64,000 bases of DNA, taken from NCBI GenBank assembly GCA_013140775.1, contig JABFSA010000014.1, positions 1 through 64,000 of the forward strand. Reading direction: 5' to 3'. The stretch is from Acidobacteriota bacterium (GTDB lineage: Bacteria; Acidobacteriota; Vicinamibacteria; Vicinamibacterales; UBA2999). The position numbers were made by a program, and so were the translations under genes. This document shows, piece after piece, positions 8,984-17,806 of the stretch. Each line of letters begins with the position of its first letter. The stretch's first letter is position 1. Under the pieces are notes generated by a model. It had not been told where the DNA came from, did not search any database, and worked only from the letters and a program-made list of their open reading frames with translations.

Positions 8984-9757
8984 GTGAAGCATTGGCTTTC
9001 CGCAACCGCGGCCCTGACCCTCGTACTCTTCGGTTCGCCCAGCGTTTACGCTCAGGAAGAGCTCAGGGTTTCCATTGTGAGTCGCGCAGACGATGGGTTC
9101 AAGGAGCTTATTGCTCAGTACGAGATGAAGACGGGCCGCAAGGTCAAACTGACATTCCCTAACTTCATGGCTTCGAGGGATCTGATCGTCAAGGGCGAGC
9201 CGTTCGACGTGGGCATCGTCGAGTTTCCTCACGATGCGGACGTCGTGGCGTCGGGCAACGTCGTTCCCGGCAGCGCAACCCTGGTCGCCAATGGCTTGAT
9301 GGGGGTCGCCGTCCGAAAGGGCGCGCCCAAGCCAGACATCTCCACTCCTGCGGCAGTGAAACGTACGCTGCTCGCCGCGAAGTCCATCGCCTATCCGGAC
9401 CCGGAGGGCGGTACTTCCGCTTCGGGGCGGAACGTTGAGGAGATGCTGAGAAGGCTCGGTATTGCCGACGAGATGCAGGCGAAGACCACACACACTCGCG
9501 GTGGCGGCCGAGCGATGGCCGCGGCGGCCAGTGGCCAGGCGGAGATAGGCATGACCATGCAGATTGGCATGTTCGGTATGGACGACATCGATATTGTCGG
9601 AACGCTGCCGGCGGAGATCTCTCCGCCGTCGCCTCTCATCGCGTTCATCTCGTCTCGTACGACGCGGGCCGCAGAGGCCAGAGAGCTCCTGGCATTTCTC
9701 ACGTCGCCCGAAGCGGCGCCCATTTACAGAAAATTCCTGCTGCAGCCGGCGTACTGA
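8984..9757 (+). CDS. Periplasmic substrate-binding protein, ModA-like
   Basis: This 257-residue protein starts at a GTG with GGAGG seven bases upstream (8972-8976). After signal peptide KHWLSATAALTLVLFGSPSVYAQ comes a type II periplasmic binding-protein fold: ELRVSIVSRADDGFKELIAQ, FPNFMASRDLIVKGEPFDVG, YPDPEGGTSASGRNVEEMLR and a C-terminal AAPIYRKFLLQPAY. This matches the molybdate/extracellular solute-binding group. No ABC permease or ATPase gene is adjacent, so it may be an orphan binding protein or a sensor. It diverges from 7955-8830 and is followed 87 bases later by another secreted protein. Confidence 0.78.
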   Translation: MKHWLSATAALTLVLFGSPSVYAQEELRVSIVSRADDGFKELIAQYEMKTGRKVKLTFPNFMASRDLIVKGEPFDVGIVEFPHDADVVASGNVVPGSATLVANGLMGVAVRKGAPKPDISTPAAVKRTLLAAKSIAYPDPEGGTSASGRNVEEMLRRLGIADEMQAKTTHTRGGGRAMAAAASGQAEIGMTMQIGMFGMDDIDIVGTLPAEISPPSPLIAFISSRTTRAAEARELLAFLTSPEAAPIYRKFLLQPAY

Positions 9758-9844
9758 CCGAGGAACCCACGGGTATACTCCCTGAATTCGAGGGATCGAA
9801 AGACAACCGAGTATGGCTAGGATTCAGTTCGGGAGGGTGTGCGA

Positions 9845-10813
9845 ATGCGTAAGACGCTCATGATCGCCGGCGTGAGCCTGGTCGCCGGATTCGTTTCTTC
9901 CGGCGTGGGATTCGCCCAGGTGGCGGACGATGGCGTCGGGCAGGGGCGGACTCAGGCCGAAGTGGCCAATGCAGATAAGTGGAAATACGACCCTGATCTG
10001 AAGCGGGATCCGTGGAAGTACTACGCGACGGACGTCCCCCCGGGGTTCCCAGACGGCGATGGAGGACCGGCTCCAAAGCGCTCGTTGACGGGAACATGGC
10101 ACGGACCCAGGGCGAGCCCAGGGGTCCCGGACGGAAAGGCCGGAGACAGGCCCGAGCTGACGGCATCGGCGCAGCAGATCAGAAGTGAACGCAAGACCAT
10201 AGGAGAGGCCGGCCCCGGTGGGACCAACGATCCCTATGGAAGGTTCTGCGATCCGTTTGGATTTCCACGGAACATGTATCAGCAGAATCGCGCCATGCAG
10301 GTGGCCGAGATGCCCGGTCGGATCGTTTTCCTTTTGCAGCACGGATACTGGTGGCGGGAAGTCTGGCTGGATGGAAGGGCGCTGCCGACCAATGTCGGAG
10401 TGCGGGGAGGAATCGACCCGACGTTCAACGGGTACTCAGTCGGCCGCTGGGAGGATGACGACACGCTGGTCATCGAGACCGTGGGCGTCAGGGACGACAA
10501 GTGGCTGACTCAGCAAGGGCTGCCACACAGCGTGAATGCACGTTTCACCGAGCGCTGGAACCGCATCGACCACAACACCATGATGATGGAGATCTGGATC
10601 GATGATCCGGAGATGTATGCGAAACGGTTTTCGATGGGGCAAGCCTATTTCAAATGGGTTCCGAATCAGAAGCTCAATGAATTCATCTGCATACCCTCGG
10701 AGGCCCAGAAATACCTGAGCGAACAGGCCGATCTTGCCGGGAGTACCGAGGGTCTGAAATCACAGAGCCTGCGTACCCTCCCGTCGGAGCAGCGAGGGGA
10801 CGGCAATAAATGA
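9845..10813 (+). CDS. Secreted WEGDTL-family protein of unknown function
   Basis: The 322-residue product has a signal peptide (TLMIAGVSLVAGFVSSGVGF, cleavage near FAQ). The family elements follow in order: KRSLTGTWHGP, CDPFGFPRNMYQ, WREVWLDGRALP, GYSVGRWEDDDTLVIETVG, WNRIDHNTMMMEIWIDDPEM and a late cysteine (EFICIPSE). GGGAGG at 9831-9836 supports the ATG at 9845 over the GTG at 9839. The next gene, DUF6152, begins 11 bases after this stop with its own GAGGAGG, so the two form a two-gene unit like others in the window. A TATACT box at 9774-9779 may be part of its promoter. Confidence 0.8.
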   Translation: MRKTLMIAGVSLVAGFVSSGVGFAQVADDGVGQGRTQAEVANADKWKYDPDLKRDPWKYYATDVPPGFPDGDGGPAPKRSLTGTWHGPRASPGVPDGKAGDRPELTASAQQIRSERKTIGEAGPGGTNDPYGRFCDPFGFPRNMYQQNRAMQVAEMPGRIVFLLQHGYWWREVWLDGRALPTNVGVRGGIDPTFNGYSVGRWEDDDTLVIETVGVRDDKWLTQQGLPHSVNARFTERWNRIDHNTMMMEIWIDDPEMYAKRFSMGQAYFKWVPNQKLNEFICIPSEAQKYLSEQADLAGSTEGLKSQSLRTLPSEQRGDGNK

Positions 10814-10824
10814 GGAGGTGCAGG

Positions 10825-11247
10825 ATGAAGACAGTGAAGGTGCTGTCGTTCGGTTTGATGGTGGTCGGGTTTCTGCTAACGGGACGTTCGTCGTTCGCGC
10901 ATCATGGAGACGCCGCGTACGCGGCGGAACCAATCGAGCTGAAGGGTGCGGTCGTCACCGCGTACTCGTGGATGAATCCTCACTCGCTGATCAAGGTTCG
11001 AGGTGCGGACGCGACGGGCACGACGCGGGAATGGACGCTGGAGATGGGCAGCACGCCGTCGATGGAACTGCTTGGTTTCAGCAGGAGCACGATGAAGCCT
11101 GGGGAAGTGATCGATGTGTGGCTCTACCCCACCAAAAACGGCACTCCGGTCGGGCGCATGAACAAGATCCGCTTCGCCGATGGAACGCAGTTGTTCGATC
11201 TTGACCCCACAGAGCCTCGCCCGGCACGGGCGGACTTCAAGGAGTAG
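10825..11247 (+). CDS. DUF6152 family periplasmic protein
   Basis: A 140-residue protein with signal peptide MKTVKVLSFGLMVVGFLLTG cleaved after SFA, so the mature chain would begin His-His-Gly. The DUF6152 signature is present: ELKGAVVTAYSWMNPHSLIK, WTLEMGSTPSMELLGFSRST and MKPGEVIDVWLYPTKNGTPV. I place the start at 10825, six bases after GAGGAGG; an in-frame ATG at 10810 overlaps the previous stop (ATGA) and is also possible. Its partner is the WEGDTL-family gene at 9845-10813. Confidence 0.87.
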   Translation: MKTVKVLSFGLMVVGFLLTGRSSFAHHGDAAYAAEPIELKGAVVTAYSWMNPHSLIKVRGADATGTTREWTLEMGSTPSMELLGFSRSTMKPGEVIDVWLYPTKNGTPVGRMNKIRFADGTQLFDLDPTEPRPARADFKE

Positions 11248-11271
11248 CGCCTCTTCCGCCCTGCCAGACGA

Positions 11272-11682
11272 TCAGCGCTCGGCCGGGGCAGCTTCGTCGC
11301 TCGTGTATTCCTTCTTGGCCGCGACCAGCGTGAAGCTGCTCGCGTTCATCGCCGGGGTGCCATCCTTCGCGAGGAATCCCTTCACGATGACCTCGGCGCC
11401 AATGAAGTCCTCGCGGCGCAGGCCGGCGCGGAGCAGGTTGCTCGCGCCTGCGCTCTCGATTTCCCACGTGATCATCTGGCCCGTGGTCGGGTTCTTGACG
11501 TCAACGTAGATATGGGCATGGGGATTCTGCCAGCCCATCTTGCTGACGACGCCCCGCAGCGTCACGGGCTTGTTCCCGTCGTACACCGCCGAGAACGAGT
11601 GATGGGCCTGGACCGGTGCGACTGCTCCGAGCAGCGCCACAATCGCTGCGGCGAATACGGAGAACGCGAACCTGATGCGCAT
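11272..11682 (-). CDS. DUF6152 family periplasmic protein
   Basis: A 136-residue protein. The signal peptide (MRIRFAFSVFAAAIVALLGA) ends at PVQA, leaving a mature N-terminus His-His-Ser-Phe. The family signature is clear: TLRGVVSKMGWQNPHAHIYV, ITWEIESAGASNLLRAGLRR, then a segment ending KDGTPAMN. It lies 35 bases downstream of the WEGDTL-family gene at 11718-12647 and probably shares its transcript. It is convergent with the DUF6152 gene ending at 11247. Confidence 0.88.
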   Translation of the reverse strand: MRIRFAFSVFAAAIVALLGAVAPVQAHHSFSAVYDGNKPVTLRGVVSKMGWQNPHAHIYVDVKNPTTGQMITWEIESAGASNLLRAGLRREDFIGAEVIVKGFLAKDGTPAMNASSFTLVAAKKEYTSDEAAPAER

Positions 11683-11717
11683 AGTGACTCCTGTTTGCTG
11701 AATGTGCTCGAGATCGG

Positions 11718-12647
11718 TTACTGGCCGCCGTTCCGCATGCGCTCCTCTGCTGCCTTCCTTGCCTCCGGCGTCATCTTCTCAAAGGCGAACGCATCCTCAT
11801 TGGCGGTGCACAGGTACTCGGACCAGACGTCGTTGGGATCCTGCGCCAGCGTCCAGGTGTGCGGCGCAGAGACCAACGGCTCCATCAGCACGACCGGATC
11901 GATGACGGTGTACTGGTAGGTGAGATAGTTCTTCGAGTTCCGGGTGAAGCGCTCGATCACCCGCTCTTCGGGGCTGTGCGTCCAGGCGTTGGAGTCTCCC
12001 CGCGCGCCCACCGAGATGTTCCGCATCCGGGTATCGATGGCAATCGTGCTCACGACGAGGGTGTCTCCCTCCCAGTGCCCCACGGACTCGCCATTGAACG
12101 TGACGTCAGGACTCTTCGAGTGCGGCCGACCATCGGTGGGAATGCGGCGGATGGTCTGGGGGAACTCGGTGAGAATCCAGACGACGCCCGGCTTCTGGAC
12201 GATCTCCATGGGGCCGTGCTCGGTCGCCTGCGTCGTGATCGACGTGGGCGTGCCACCCGGTGCGCAGGTGCCGTACGGCGTGGGGAACTGGTACTTCGCT
12301 TTCGTCTCCGGGCGGAACTTTGCCACTGGCTGCGGCGTCACCGCGGCGTCGTACTGGTCCATGACGTCGTCCCCGAGCCGGTATCCGCCCTGAAGCATGC
12401 GTCCCGCCCTGTTCGGATAGTACCGTCCGGTGAGATCCGGCTTCCCGTCTTCGGCGCGGGGGGCGGCCCCGCCGTTGGGCAGTACCTTCACGTCGCCGAA
12501 GTTGCCGGCGATACGCGACCAATCCTTGGCCTGGGCGTCCTGTGCGGCGTTCTGGGCCGTGATCGGCATCGACATCGCACCCAGGCCCACCAGCACGAGT
12601 CCCGCGCGCAGCCACGCGCCGCGGCCCCGCCGTGTCATTCCCTGCAT
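11718..12647 (-). CDS. Secreted WEGDTL-family protein of unknown function
   Basis: The 309-residue product has a signal peptide (LRAGLVLVGLGAMSMPITAQ). It carries family elements: KPDLTGRYYPN near residue 70, YGTCAPGGTP, RRIPTDGRPHSK, the signature GESVGHWEGDTLVVSTIAID, ERFTRNSKNYLTYQYTVIDP and a late YLCTANEDAF. The ATG at 12647 has TGGAGGG seven bases upstream; earlier in-frame starts lack a site. It lies between two DUF6152 genes on the same strand (12704-13159 upstream, 11272-11682 downstream), which suggests one transcript of the three. Confidence 0.8.
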   Translation of the reverse strand: MQGMTRRGRGAWLRAGLVLVGLGAMSMPITAQNAAQDAQAKDWSRIAGNFGDVKVLPNGGAAPRAEDGKPDLTGRYYPNRAGRMLQGGYRLGDDVMDQYDAAVTPQPVAKFRPETKAKYQFPTPYGTCAPGGTPTSITTQATEHGPMEIVQKPGVVWILTEFPQTIRRIPTDGRPHSKSPDVTFNGESVGHWEGDTLVVSTIAIDTRMRNISVGARGDSNAWTHSPEERVIERFTRNSKNYLTYQYTVIDPVVLMEPLVSAPHTWTLAQDPNDVWSEYLCTANEDAFAFEKMTPEARKAAEERMRNGGQ

Positions 12648-12703
12648 CTCCGACCCTCCATCCGCTGCATGAATCCCGATACCGGTCACACTTGCGCGCG
12701 GCG

Positions 12704-13159
12704 CTAATTTCCCCAGAAACTGAGCTTCTCCGGCGTCAGGTTCCGCTCGACGACCTGCCCGACGATTCGAATCGCACCATCCGCCAGCTTGATATATTCG
12801 GCGGCGCCTCTGTTGGTGCCGTCAATCGCGAAGGCGCCCGCCCTGGCCGCGCAACCCCGGGCGTGCATCACCTTGCCAATCGTGTTTTCGAAGTGCTCGC
12901 GTGTCGTGCCGTTGCGCCGCATCGCGTTCGGCGTGATCATTTCCAGCCGCCACGGCTGCACTTTCCCGCTGGCATCCTTGACGTCCATGCGCAGCCAGGC
13001 GTGCGGGTTTTCCCACTCGATCCCGGTGAGCGTACCCGTCAGATCCATGCACTTGTCCGGGTCGAATTCCACCGTGAACGAATGATGCGCAAGCGTCGAA
13101 GTCGTGGCACCGAGCAGAAGCAGCACGGCAGTCCCAAGGGCCGCAAACTGAACTTTCAT
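12704..13159 (-). CDS. DUF6152 family periplasmic protein
   Basis: A 151-residue protein whose signal peptide (MKVQFAALGTAVLLLLGATT) ends at TLA and leaves His-His-Ser-Phe as the mature N-terminus. The family signature is present: DLTGTLTGIEWENPHAWLRM, WRLEMITPNAMRRNGTTREH and GKVMHARGCAARAG. It is longer than most at the C-terminus (AEYIKLADGAIRIVGQVV). The ATG follows AGAGGAG, and a consensus-like promoter lies at 13218-13246. It probably heads the transcript that continues into 11718-12647 and 11272-11682. Confidence 0.88.
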   Translation of the reverse strand: MKVQFAALGTAVLLLLGATTSTLAHHSFTVEFDPDKCMDLTGTLTGIEWENPHAWLRMDVKDASGKVQPWRLEMITPNAMRRNGTTREHFENTIGKVMHARGCAARAGAFAIDGTNRGAAEYIKLADGAIRIVGQVVERNLTPEKLSFWGN

Positions 13160-13217
13160 GAAAATTGTCTCCTCTGGGCGCGCGATCCCCGGAATTGAGT
13201 TTTACGTTGCGCCGCTT

Positions 13218-13246
13218 AAATTACTTGCGCGGCGCGTAACTGTCAA
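13218..13246 (-). promoter_or_regulatory. Sigma70-type promoter for the DUF6152 gene at 12704-13159
   Basis: On the minus strand TTGACA (13246-13241) is followed after 17 bases by TAATTT (13223-13218). This is a perfect -35, near-consensus -10 and ideal spacing. The predicted leader is about 50 bases and contains AGAGGAG before the ATG at 13159. The short gap from 13160 to 13282 holds no gene. Confidence 0.6.
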
Positions 13247-13282
13247 CGAATCGCCTGCCGCGTGCGTGACGAGGCCGACTTA

Positions 13283-13900
13283 TCAGGGCCGAGTGTTGAG
13301 ATACGCGACCAGTGTCTGGTGCTCGGCGGGCGTCACGCCGGCGCCCAGCTTGACCATCCGATCAATGATCGCATCCCAGCCCTCGGCGGTCGCCGGCTTC
13401 GTCGTCGCCTTCGCGAGGTCGTGACAGAGCTGGCATCGCCGCGCGAGGATGGCGGTTGCATCGCCATCCGCCGCTGTGGTTGCCTGAGCGGCCCGACCGC
13501 GACGACCTGCCGCGGCTGCGCCGCTGGCCTGTCCCCCGGCCGCTGTGAGATATGTCGTGAGCGGCTCGATCTCGTCCGGAAGGACTTGTGCTCCCCGGCC
13601 GATCATGCGGTAGACGGTGTCCCTCCACTCGTCCGCCGTCTTCTTTCGAACGGCCACCATGCGCATGATGGCGCCCCCGTCGTGGCACCCGACGCATATC
13701 TGCGTCACCGCGGTCTTCCCCTTCTCGATGTCCGCTTGCGAGGCCGCTTGCGGAGCGGTCTGCCGGGCGACCCGCGGGGCCTCCGTGTTTCCCGCAATGC
13801 CGGCTGACATCAAGACGGTGACGATCCACGACGCCACGCAGACGGCGGTGACGTGCCGGGCTCGGCGGCTGGCGTTCACGGGAACTCTGCTCCTGGTCAT
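13283..13900 (-). CDS. Diheme cytochrome c partner of the ThDP enzyme
   Basis: A 205-residue exported protein (membrane anchor/signal at about 17-37: VTAVCVASWIVTVLMSAGIA) with two haem motifs, CVGCH and CQLCH, in two similar halves joined by an Ala/Gly/Arg-rich linker. The stretch TADEWRDTVYRMIGRGAQVL after the first motif resembles the haem domains of the quinohaemoprotein amine dehydrogenase alpha subunit. I use the ATG at 13900, which has GGGAG upstream and lies 13 bases after the stop of the ThDP enzyme; a longer in-frame start would overlap that gene. The tight spacing argues for electron transfer from the ThDP enzyme at 13914-15893 (inference). Confidence 0.85.
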   Translation of the reverse strand: MTRSRVPVNASRRARHVTAVCVASWIVTVLMSAGIAGNTEAPRVARQTAPQAASQADIEKGKTAVTQICVGCHDGGAIMRMVAVRKKTADEWRDTVYRMIGRGAQVLPDEIEPLTTYLTAAGGQASGAAAAGRRGRAAQATTAADGDATAILARRCQLCHDLAKATTKPATAEGWDAIIDRMVKLGAGVTPAEHQTLVAYLNTRP

Positions 13901-13913
13901 GGGGTGGCTCCCG

Positions 13914-15893
13914 CTACACTGTCCGCGACTTGCGCTGGATCTCGGCAATCGAGTGCCTCTGGTACCACGTCGGCTGTGACAGTGAGGGGCCGTCTACCTC
14001 CACGTCGATGTCCATCAGCACGGCCTTGCCATCGCGCATGCTGTGCAGGGCGCGTTGCAGAGCGGGCACCAGCTCACCGGCGGTCTTCACCCTCTCCCCT
14101 CGCAGGCCGTACGCTTCACCAATCTTCGCGAAATCGACATTCGGGTCGCCAAGATACCCGTTGTAGTCGCGACCCTCCTCGAAGAATTGTCCGCCGCCGT
14201 TCATGTTGCGGGCCCGCGTCTCGTTGTACAGGTGGTTGTTCATGATCACGATGAGCATGGGCGCCTCGTACCGGGCAATGCTCCACAAGGCCTCGGACTG
14301 ACCGAACAGGAAGCCCCCGTCGCCCTGCAGCGCCACGACCTGGCGATCGGGCAGCCCCAACTGGACGCCGAACGCGGCCGGGACGCCCCATCCGAGCGCC
14401 GAACCGATGGTCCGGCCGTACTTCGACTTGTTCTCGCCGCCGAACGTGAACTGGTTCAGCATCTTGTACGCCTGCGTCCCAAGCTCGGGGACGATCACGG
14501 CATTCTTGTCGAGCAGGCGGTCGAGCTCGAAGCCGACGCGCTCCCAGCTGAGGGGGCTGCGATTGAAGAAAGCGGTGCGGGCGATCTCCCGGGATTTCTT
14601 CAGCTCCGCCGTGTGCGCCGTGATCTGCGCGAGCCGGCTCTGGCGAATCCTGGTGATGCGGTCTCTCGTGAGAAGACTATCGACCGCGTCGGACAGGTCA
14701 CGAATGGCCAGCCGGACGTCGGACGCGATGGCCAGCTCCACCGGATAGACCCTGCCGAGGATCACGGGATCGTGGCTGATGTGCACGGTGGGCGTGCCGG
14801 GCTGGGGCTCGCGGCGCTTGAAGCCCTCGCCGAAGCCGATCATGAGGTCCGTCTGCCGCGGATAGCGCAGCGTGCGCATCTGGCCCATGTACAGCGGGTG
14901 ATCGGTCGGGAAGTTCGCGTAGAGATCGTCCTCGGTGTCCGTGACCGGGACCGACAGCTTTTCCGCAAGGGCGAGTAGATCGGCGGTCGCTCCGTCCTCG
15001 AACACCTCTGGTCCGACGACGAACACCGGGTTCTTCGCTTCGACCAGCCACCGGGCCGCCTGCTGGATCGCATCGGCGGGGGCGCGGAACCTGTGGCGCG
15101 CGCTCGCCAGATCGATCTTGTCGATACGCTGGCGTACGCGCTCGCCCGCCTCTGCCGTTCCCCACACCATCGTGACCGGTCCGCTCGGTGGCCCGTACGC
15201 AAACCTGATGGCGCGGCGTGTGATCTCGGCCATCTCTTCGGTCAGCAGGTTCGCGGTCCACATCGTGAACGGCTCGGTGGGCCTGAGCGTATCGTCCCAG
15301 CTTTCGAAGCCGTCCTTCCCCTGTGCCGACAGATCGCCGTGTGAGTAGGTCACGAGGAGCGGAACCCGGTCCTTCCAGGCGCAGTACAGGTTGCTGATGG
15401 AGTTGCCGACGCCTGCGCCACTTCCAAAGAAGAAGCCCAGCTTGCGGCTCGCCATCGCGTAGCCGGCCGCCACCGCCACCGCGTGCCCCTCGTGGGTGAC
15501 GTTGATCACCTGGACGTCGCCGGCGGCATCGACCGCCTCCCACAGCGGACCGAACCCGCTGGTGTTCGTATGAAAGAGCATCCGGACGCCGGCCGCCCGG
15601 AGCTGTGCGAGGACGGCCCCGGCCGCCGTGCCGTCGTACATCTCGAAGGCCTCGCCGCTCGGCAACGGGTTGGACACGACACCCTGCGTCCCCGCCGCCG
15701 GAGAGGCTGGGCCTGCGGTCTGCTGCGCAAGCGCGGCGACCGAGGGCGCGCCGAACGCGACGCTGGTCGCCGCGGTCGCGGCGAGAAAGTCCCTGCGGGA
15801 TACCGGAGCGACGCCCGCCGGCTGCGAGGGAACCGCGGAACGCTCAGCGTCCGCCGAAGGAGTGTCCGATGAAGGTTTCCGGCTGCTGCTCAT
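13914..15893 (-). CDS. Tat-exported thiamine diphosphate-dependent enzyme
   Basis: The 659-residue product has a twin-arginine signal starting near residue 32 (VSRRDFLAATAATSVAFGAP), preceded by a long polar n-region. ThDP-enzyme motifs follow: the catalytic Glu in VTHEGHAVAVAAGYA, a central domain (about 270-400) and the PP-domain motif QGDGGFLFGQSEALWSIARY followed by MNNHLYNETRAR, so the GDG...NN cofactor site is intact. Relatives are acetolactate synthase, benzoylformate decarboxylase and related oxidoreductases; the substrate here is unknown. The diheme cytochrome gene starts 13 bases after the stop. The same enzyme/cytochrome arrangement occurs at 4242-6518, but there the cytochrome is monoheme, so the partners are not simple copies. 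Confidence 0.88.
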   Translation of the reverse strand: MSSSRKPSSDTPSADAERSAVPSQPAGVAPVSRRDFLAATAATSVAFGAPSVAALAQQTAGPASPAAGTQGVVSNPLPSGEAFEMYDGTAAGAVLAQLRAAGVRMLFHTNTSGFGPLWEAVDAAGDVQVINVTHEGHAVAVAAGYAMASRKLGFFFGSGAGVGNSISNLYCAWKDRVPLLVTYSHGDLSAQGKDGFESWDDTLRPTEPFTMWTANLLTEEMAEITRRAIRFAYGPPSGPVTMVWGTAEAGERVRQRIDKIDLASARHRFRAPADAIQQAARWLVEAKNPVFVVGPEVFEDGATADLLALAEKLSVPVTDTEDDLYANFPTDHPLYMGQMRTLRYPRQTDLMIGFGEGFKRREPQPGTPTVHISHDPVILGRVYPVELAIASDVRLAIRDLSDAVDSLLTRDRITRIRQSRLAQITAHTAELKKSREIARTAFFNRSPLSWERVGFELDRLLDKNAVIVPELGTQAYKMLNQFTFGGENKSKYGRTIGSALGWGVPAAFGVQLGLPDRQVVALQGDGGFLFGQSEALWSIARYEAPMLIVIMNNHLYNETRARNMNGGGQFFEEGRDYNGYLGDPNVDFAKIGEAYGLRGERVKTAGELVPALQRALHSMRDGKAVLMDIDVEVDGPSLSQPTWYQRHSIAEIQRKSRTV

Positions 15894-15986
15894 CGCGTCT
15901 CCTGACCTTGGTGATACGGTCGCAGGCGCAGCTTAGGACTCCTGCGCTGGCCTGTCAATCGCTGTTGGGTTTACACTGTGGCGCTT

Positions 15987-16820
15987 ATGCGTTTCATTGC
16001 ACCAGCCCTGCTCGCCCTCGCGACAGCCGTGACTGCCGCTTCCTTCGCTCCCGCACTGGCCGCGCAAGCCCCGGCCCAGGCGTATGTCCCCGCGCGCACC
16101 CCCGACGGCTACCCGAACGTCGAGGGCGTGTGGCGTGCCTGGAACCTCGCGAAGTTCGATCTCGAAGACCATGGTGCCAGGCCCGGGATTCCCGCCGGCC
16201 GCGGGTTCGTCGTCGATCCGCCTGACGGCAGGATTCCGTACCGACCCGAGATGCTGGCACGGCGCCAGAAGAACTACGAAGGCACGCTGACGCCGGACCC
16301 GCTTGCGAACACGGATCCACTGGCCAAGTGCTACATGCCCGGCGTTCCGCGGCTGACCTATCTCGGGTGGCCGTTTCAGATTATCCAGGACCAGCGGGAC
16401 GTCAACTTCACGTACGAGTGGAGCCACAAGAAGCGGATCGTCCCGATTGGTGACACCAGTCCCCTGCCCGATCCGGACGGCGGCCTGAACCTGCGGTGGA
16501 ACGGCATGGCCCGCGGCCGCTATGACGGCAACTCGCTCGTCGTCACGCTCGGGAATTTCAACGGGTACACCTGGTTCGACATGGCCGGCAACTTCCACAG
16601 CGATGCGCTCACCGTCGTGGAGCGGTACACGCCGGTTGGTCCCGACACCTTGCAGTACGAGGCCACGATGACCGATCCGAAGGTGTTCACCCGCCCGTGG
16701 ACGATCCGCATGGTGCTGCAGCGCCAGAAGGAGGTCGGCCTGCTCGATTACGAGTGCACCGCGATGCTCGACGACCTCGGTATTGGTCACACGTTCCCGA
16801 GAGACTTCGATGTTCAGTAG
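15987..16820 (+). CDS. Secreted WEGDTL-family protein of unknown function
   Basis: The 277-residue product has a signal peptide (MRFIAPALLALATAVTAASF, cleavage near LAA-QA). Family elements: GYPNVEGVWRAWNLAKFDLE, DPPDGRIPYRPE, KCYMPGVPRLTYLGWPFQII, a degenerate form of the signature (ARGRYDGNSLVVTLGNFNGY) and MTDPKVFTRPW. It is closely related to the next gene, 16837-17781, starting 16 bases after its stop; the two share the FNGxT and TDPxVFTRPW segments. A TACACT -10-like box ends 9 bases before the ATG, so the leader would be very short. It diverges from the ThDP enzyme at 13914-15893. Confidence 0.78.
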   Translation: MRFIAPALLALATAVTAASFAPALAAQAPAQAYVPARTPDGYPNVEGVWRAWNLAKFDLEDHGARPGIPAGRGFVVDPPDGRIPYRPEMLARRQKNYEGTLTPDPLANTDPLAKCYMPGVPRLTYLGWPFQIIQDQRDVNFTYEWSHKKRIVPIGDTSPLPDPDGGLNLRWNGMARGRYDGNSLVVTLGNFNGYTWFDMAGNFHSDALTVVERYTPVGPDTLQYEATMTDPKVFTRPWTIRMVLQRQKEVGLLDYECTAMLDDLGIGHTFPRDFDVQ

Positions 16821-16836
16821 CCACGCAAGGAGCACC

Positions 16837-17781
16837 ATGAAGGTTCAATCTTCCGTCGCACTGTCGATCGCACTGGTCACGACCGGGCTGGTTGTCATGT
16901 CCGTGCCCGCCTTGGCCCAGGGACGCGGAGGAGGCGGACGCGGGGGCGGCGCGCCGAGGGTGGCGCCGGCGCTCCCGCCTGCCGGTCCGATTCCGCGCAC
17001 CGCGGATGGGAAACCCAACCTTGAAGGGGTCTTCAGCGGCATGGGTTCGGGCCTGACGCATACCGTGATTCTCGAGACTCACACGTCCGGGTTCGGCATT
17101 CGCGGCGGCCCGAGCCTGATCATCGATCCGGCCGACGGCGTCATCCCGTACCAGCCGTGGGCGCTCGTCGAGCGGAACAAGCGCCGGGAAGACGTGAACG
17201 CCTACGAGGATCCCGTCGGCCACTGCGAGTTCTACGACATCGGACGCCTGCACTCGTTCGCGCAGCGTTTCATGTACACGGGCGGCAACATCGCGATCGC
17301 CGGCCAGGAGCAGATCGTCCGCATCATCGACATGAACCGCAAGCAGCACCTGCCGGCAAGCATCCGTCTCTGGAACGGCGATCCGATTGGCCGGTGGGAG
17401 GGAGACACGCTGGTCATCGACACGACCAATTTCAACGGCAGGACGCGCATGGCGCTCGGCGGCGACTTCTACAGCCCGAACGCCCAGACGGTCGAGCGTT
17501 ACACGATGAAGGATTCGAACACCATCACGTGGACGATGACCATCACCGATCCGACGGTGTTCACGCGTCCGTGGACGTTTACGACCGCAGCGCCGATGAC
17601 GCGGCAGGTCGAAGGCAGCAACGACTGGAGCCGCGCGTTACGGCTCCTCGACCCGGCGTGGGAACACGACTGTCATGAAGGCAACGTCGTCCTGCGCCAC
17701 ATGCGGAACGTCTACGACAAGGCGTACGGCGGCAAGTGGCGTCAGCAGACCGTCCCGGGATCGGTCCCAGCCGCGCCGTAA
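16837..17781 (+). CDS. Secreted WEGDTL-family protein of unknown function
   Basis: The 314-residue product has a signal peptide (LSIALVTTGLVVMSVPALAQ), then a Gly/Arg-rich stretch (GRGGGGRGGGAPR) and the family elements: GKPNLEGVFSG, DPADGVIPYQPWA, a cysteine in GHCEFYDIG, the signature GRWEGDTLVIDTTNFNGRTR, WTMTITDPTVFTRPWTF and a late HDCHEGN. The start at 16837 has AAGGAG just upstream; the open frame extends into the preceding gene. It is the tandem partner of 15987-16820 and probably arose by duplication. Confidence 0.8.
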   Translation: MKVQSSVALSIALVTTGLVVMSVPALAQGRGGGGRGGGAPRVAPALPPAGPIPRTADGKPNLEGVFSGMGSGLTHTVILETHTSGFGIRGGPSLIIDPADGVIPYQPWALVERNKRREDVNAYEDPVGHCEFYDIGRLHSFAQRFMYTGGNIAIAGQEQIVRIIDMNRKQHLPASIRLWNGDPIGRWEGDTLVIDTTNFNGRTRMALGGDFYSPNAQTVERYTMKDSNTITWTMTITDPTVFTRPWTFTTAAPMTRQVEGSNDWSRALRLLDPAWEHDCHEGNVVLRHMRNVYDKAYGGKWRQQTVPGSVPAAP

Positions 17782-17791
17782 CAGATCGGGA

Positions 17792-17806
17792 CCGCCGCGC
17801 AGGCGG
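17792..17806. terminator. Short GC hairpin between convergent genes
   Basis: CCGCC-GCGCA-GGCGG (17792-17806) forms a 5-bp stem with a 5-base loop between the convergent stops at 17781 and 17807. There is no T-run. It may serve as a weak bidirectional terminator. Confidence 0.3.

Noticed and set aside
7955..9493. A longer form (512 residues) of the gene ending at 7955
   Set aside because: The extra N-terminus overlaps the divergent binding-protein gene and reads as Arg/His-rich noise. The ATG at 8830 has a ribosome-binding site and starts a signal peptide.
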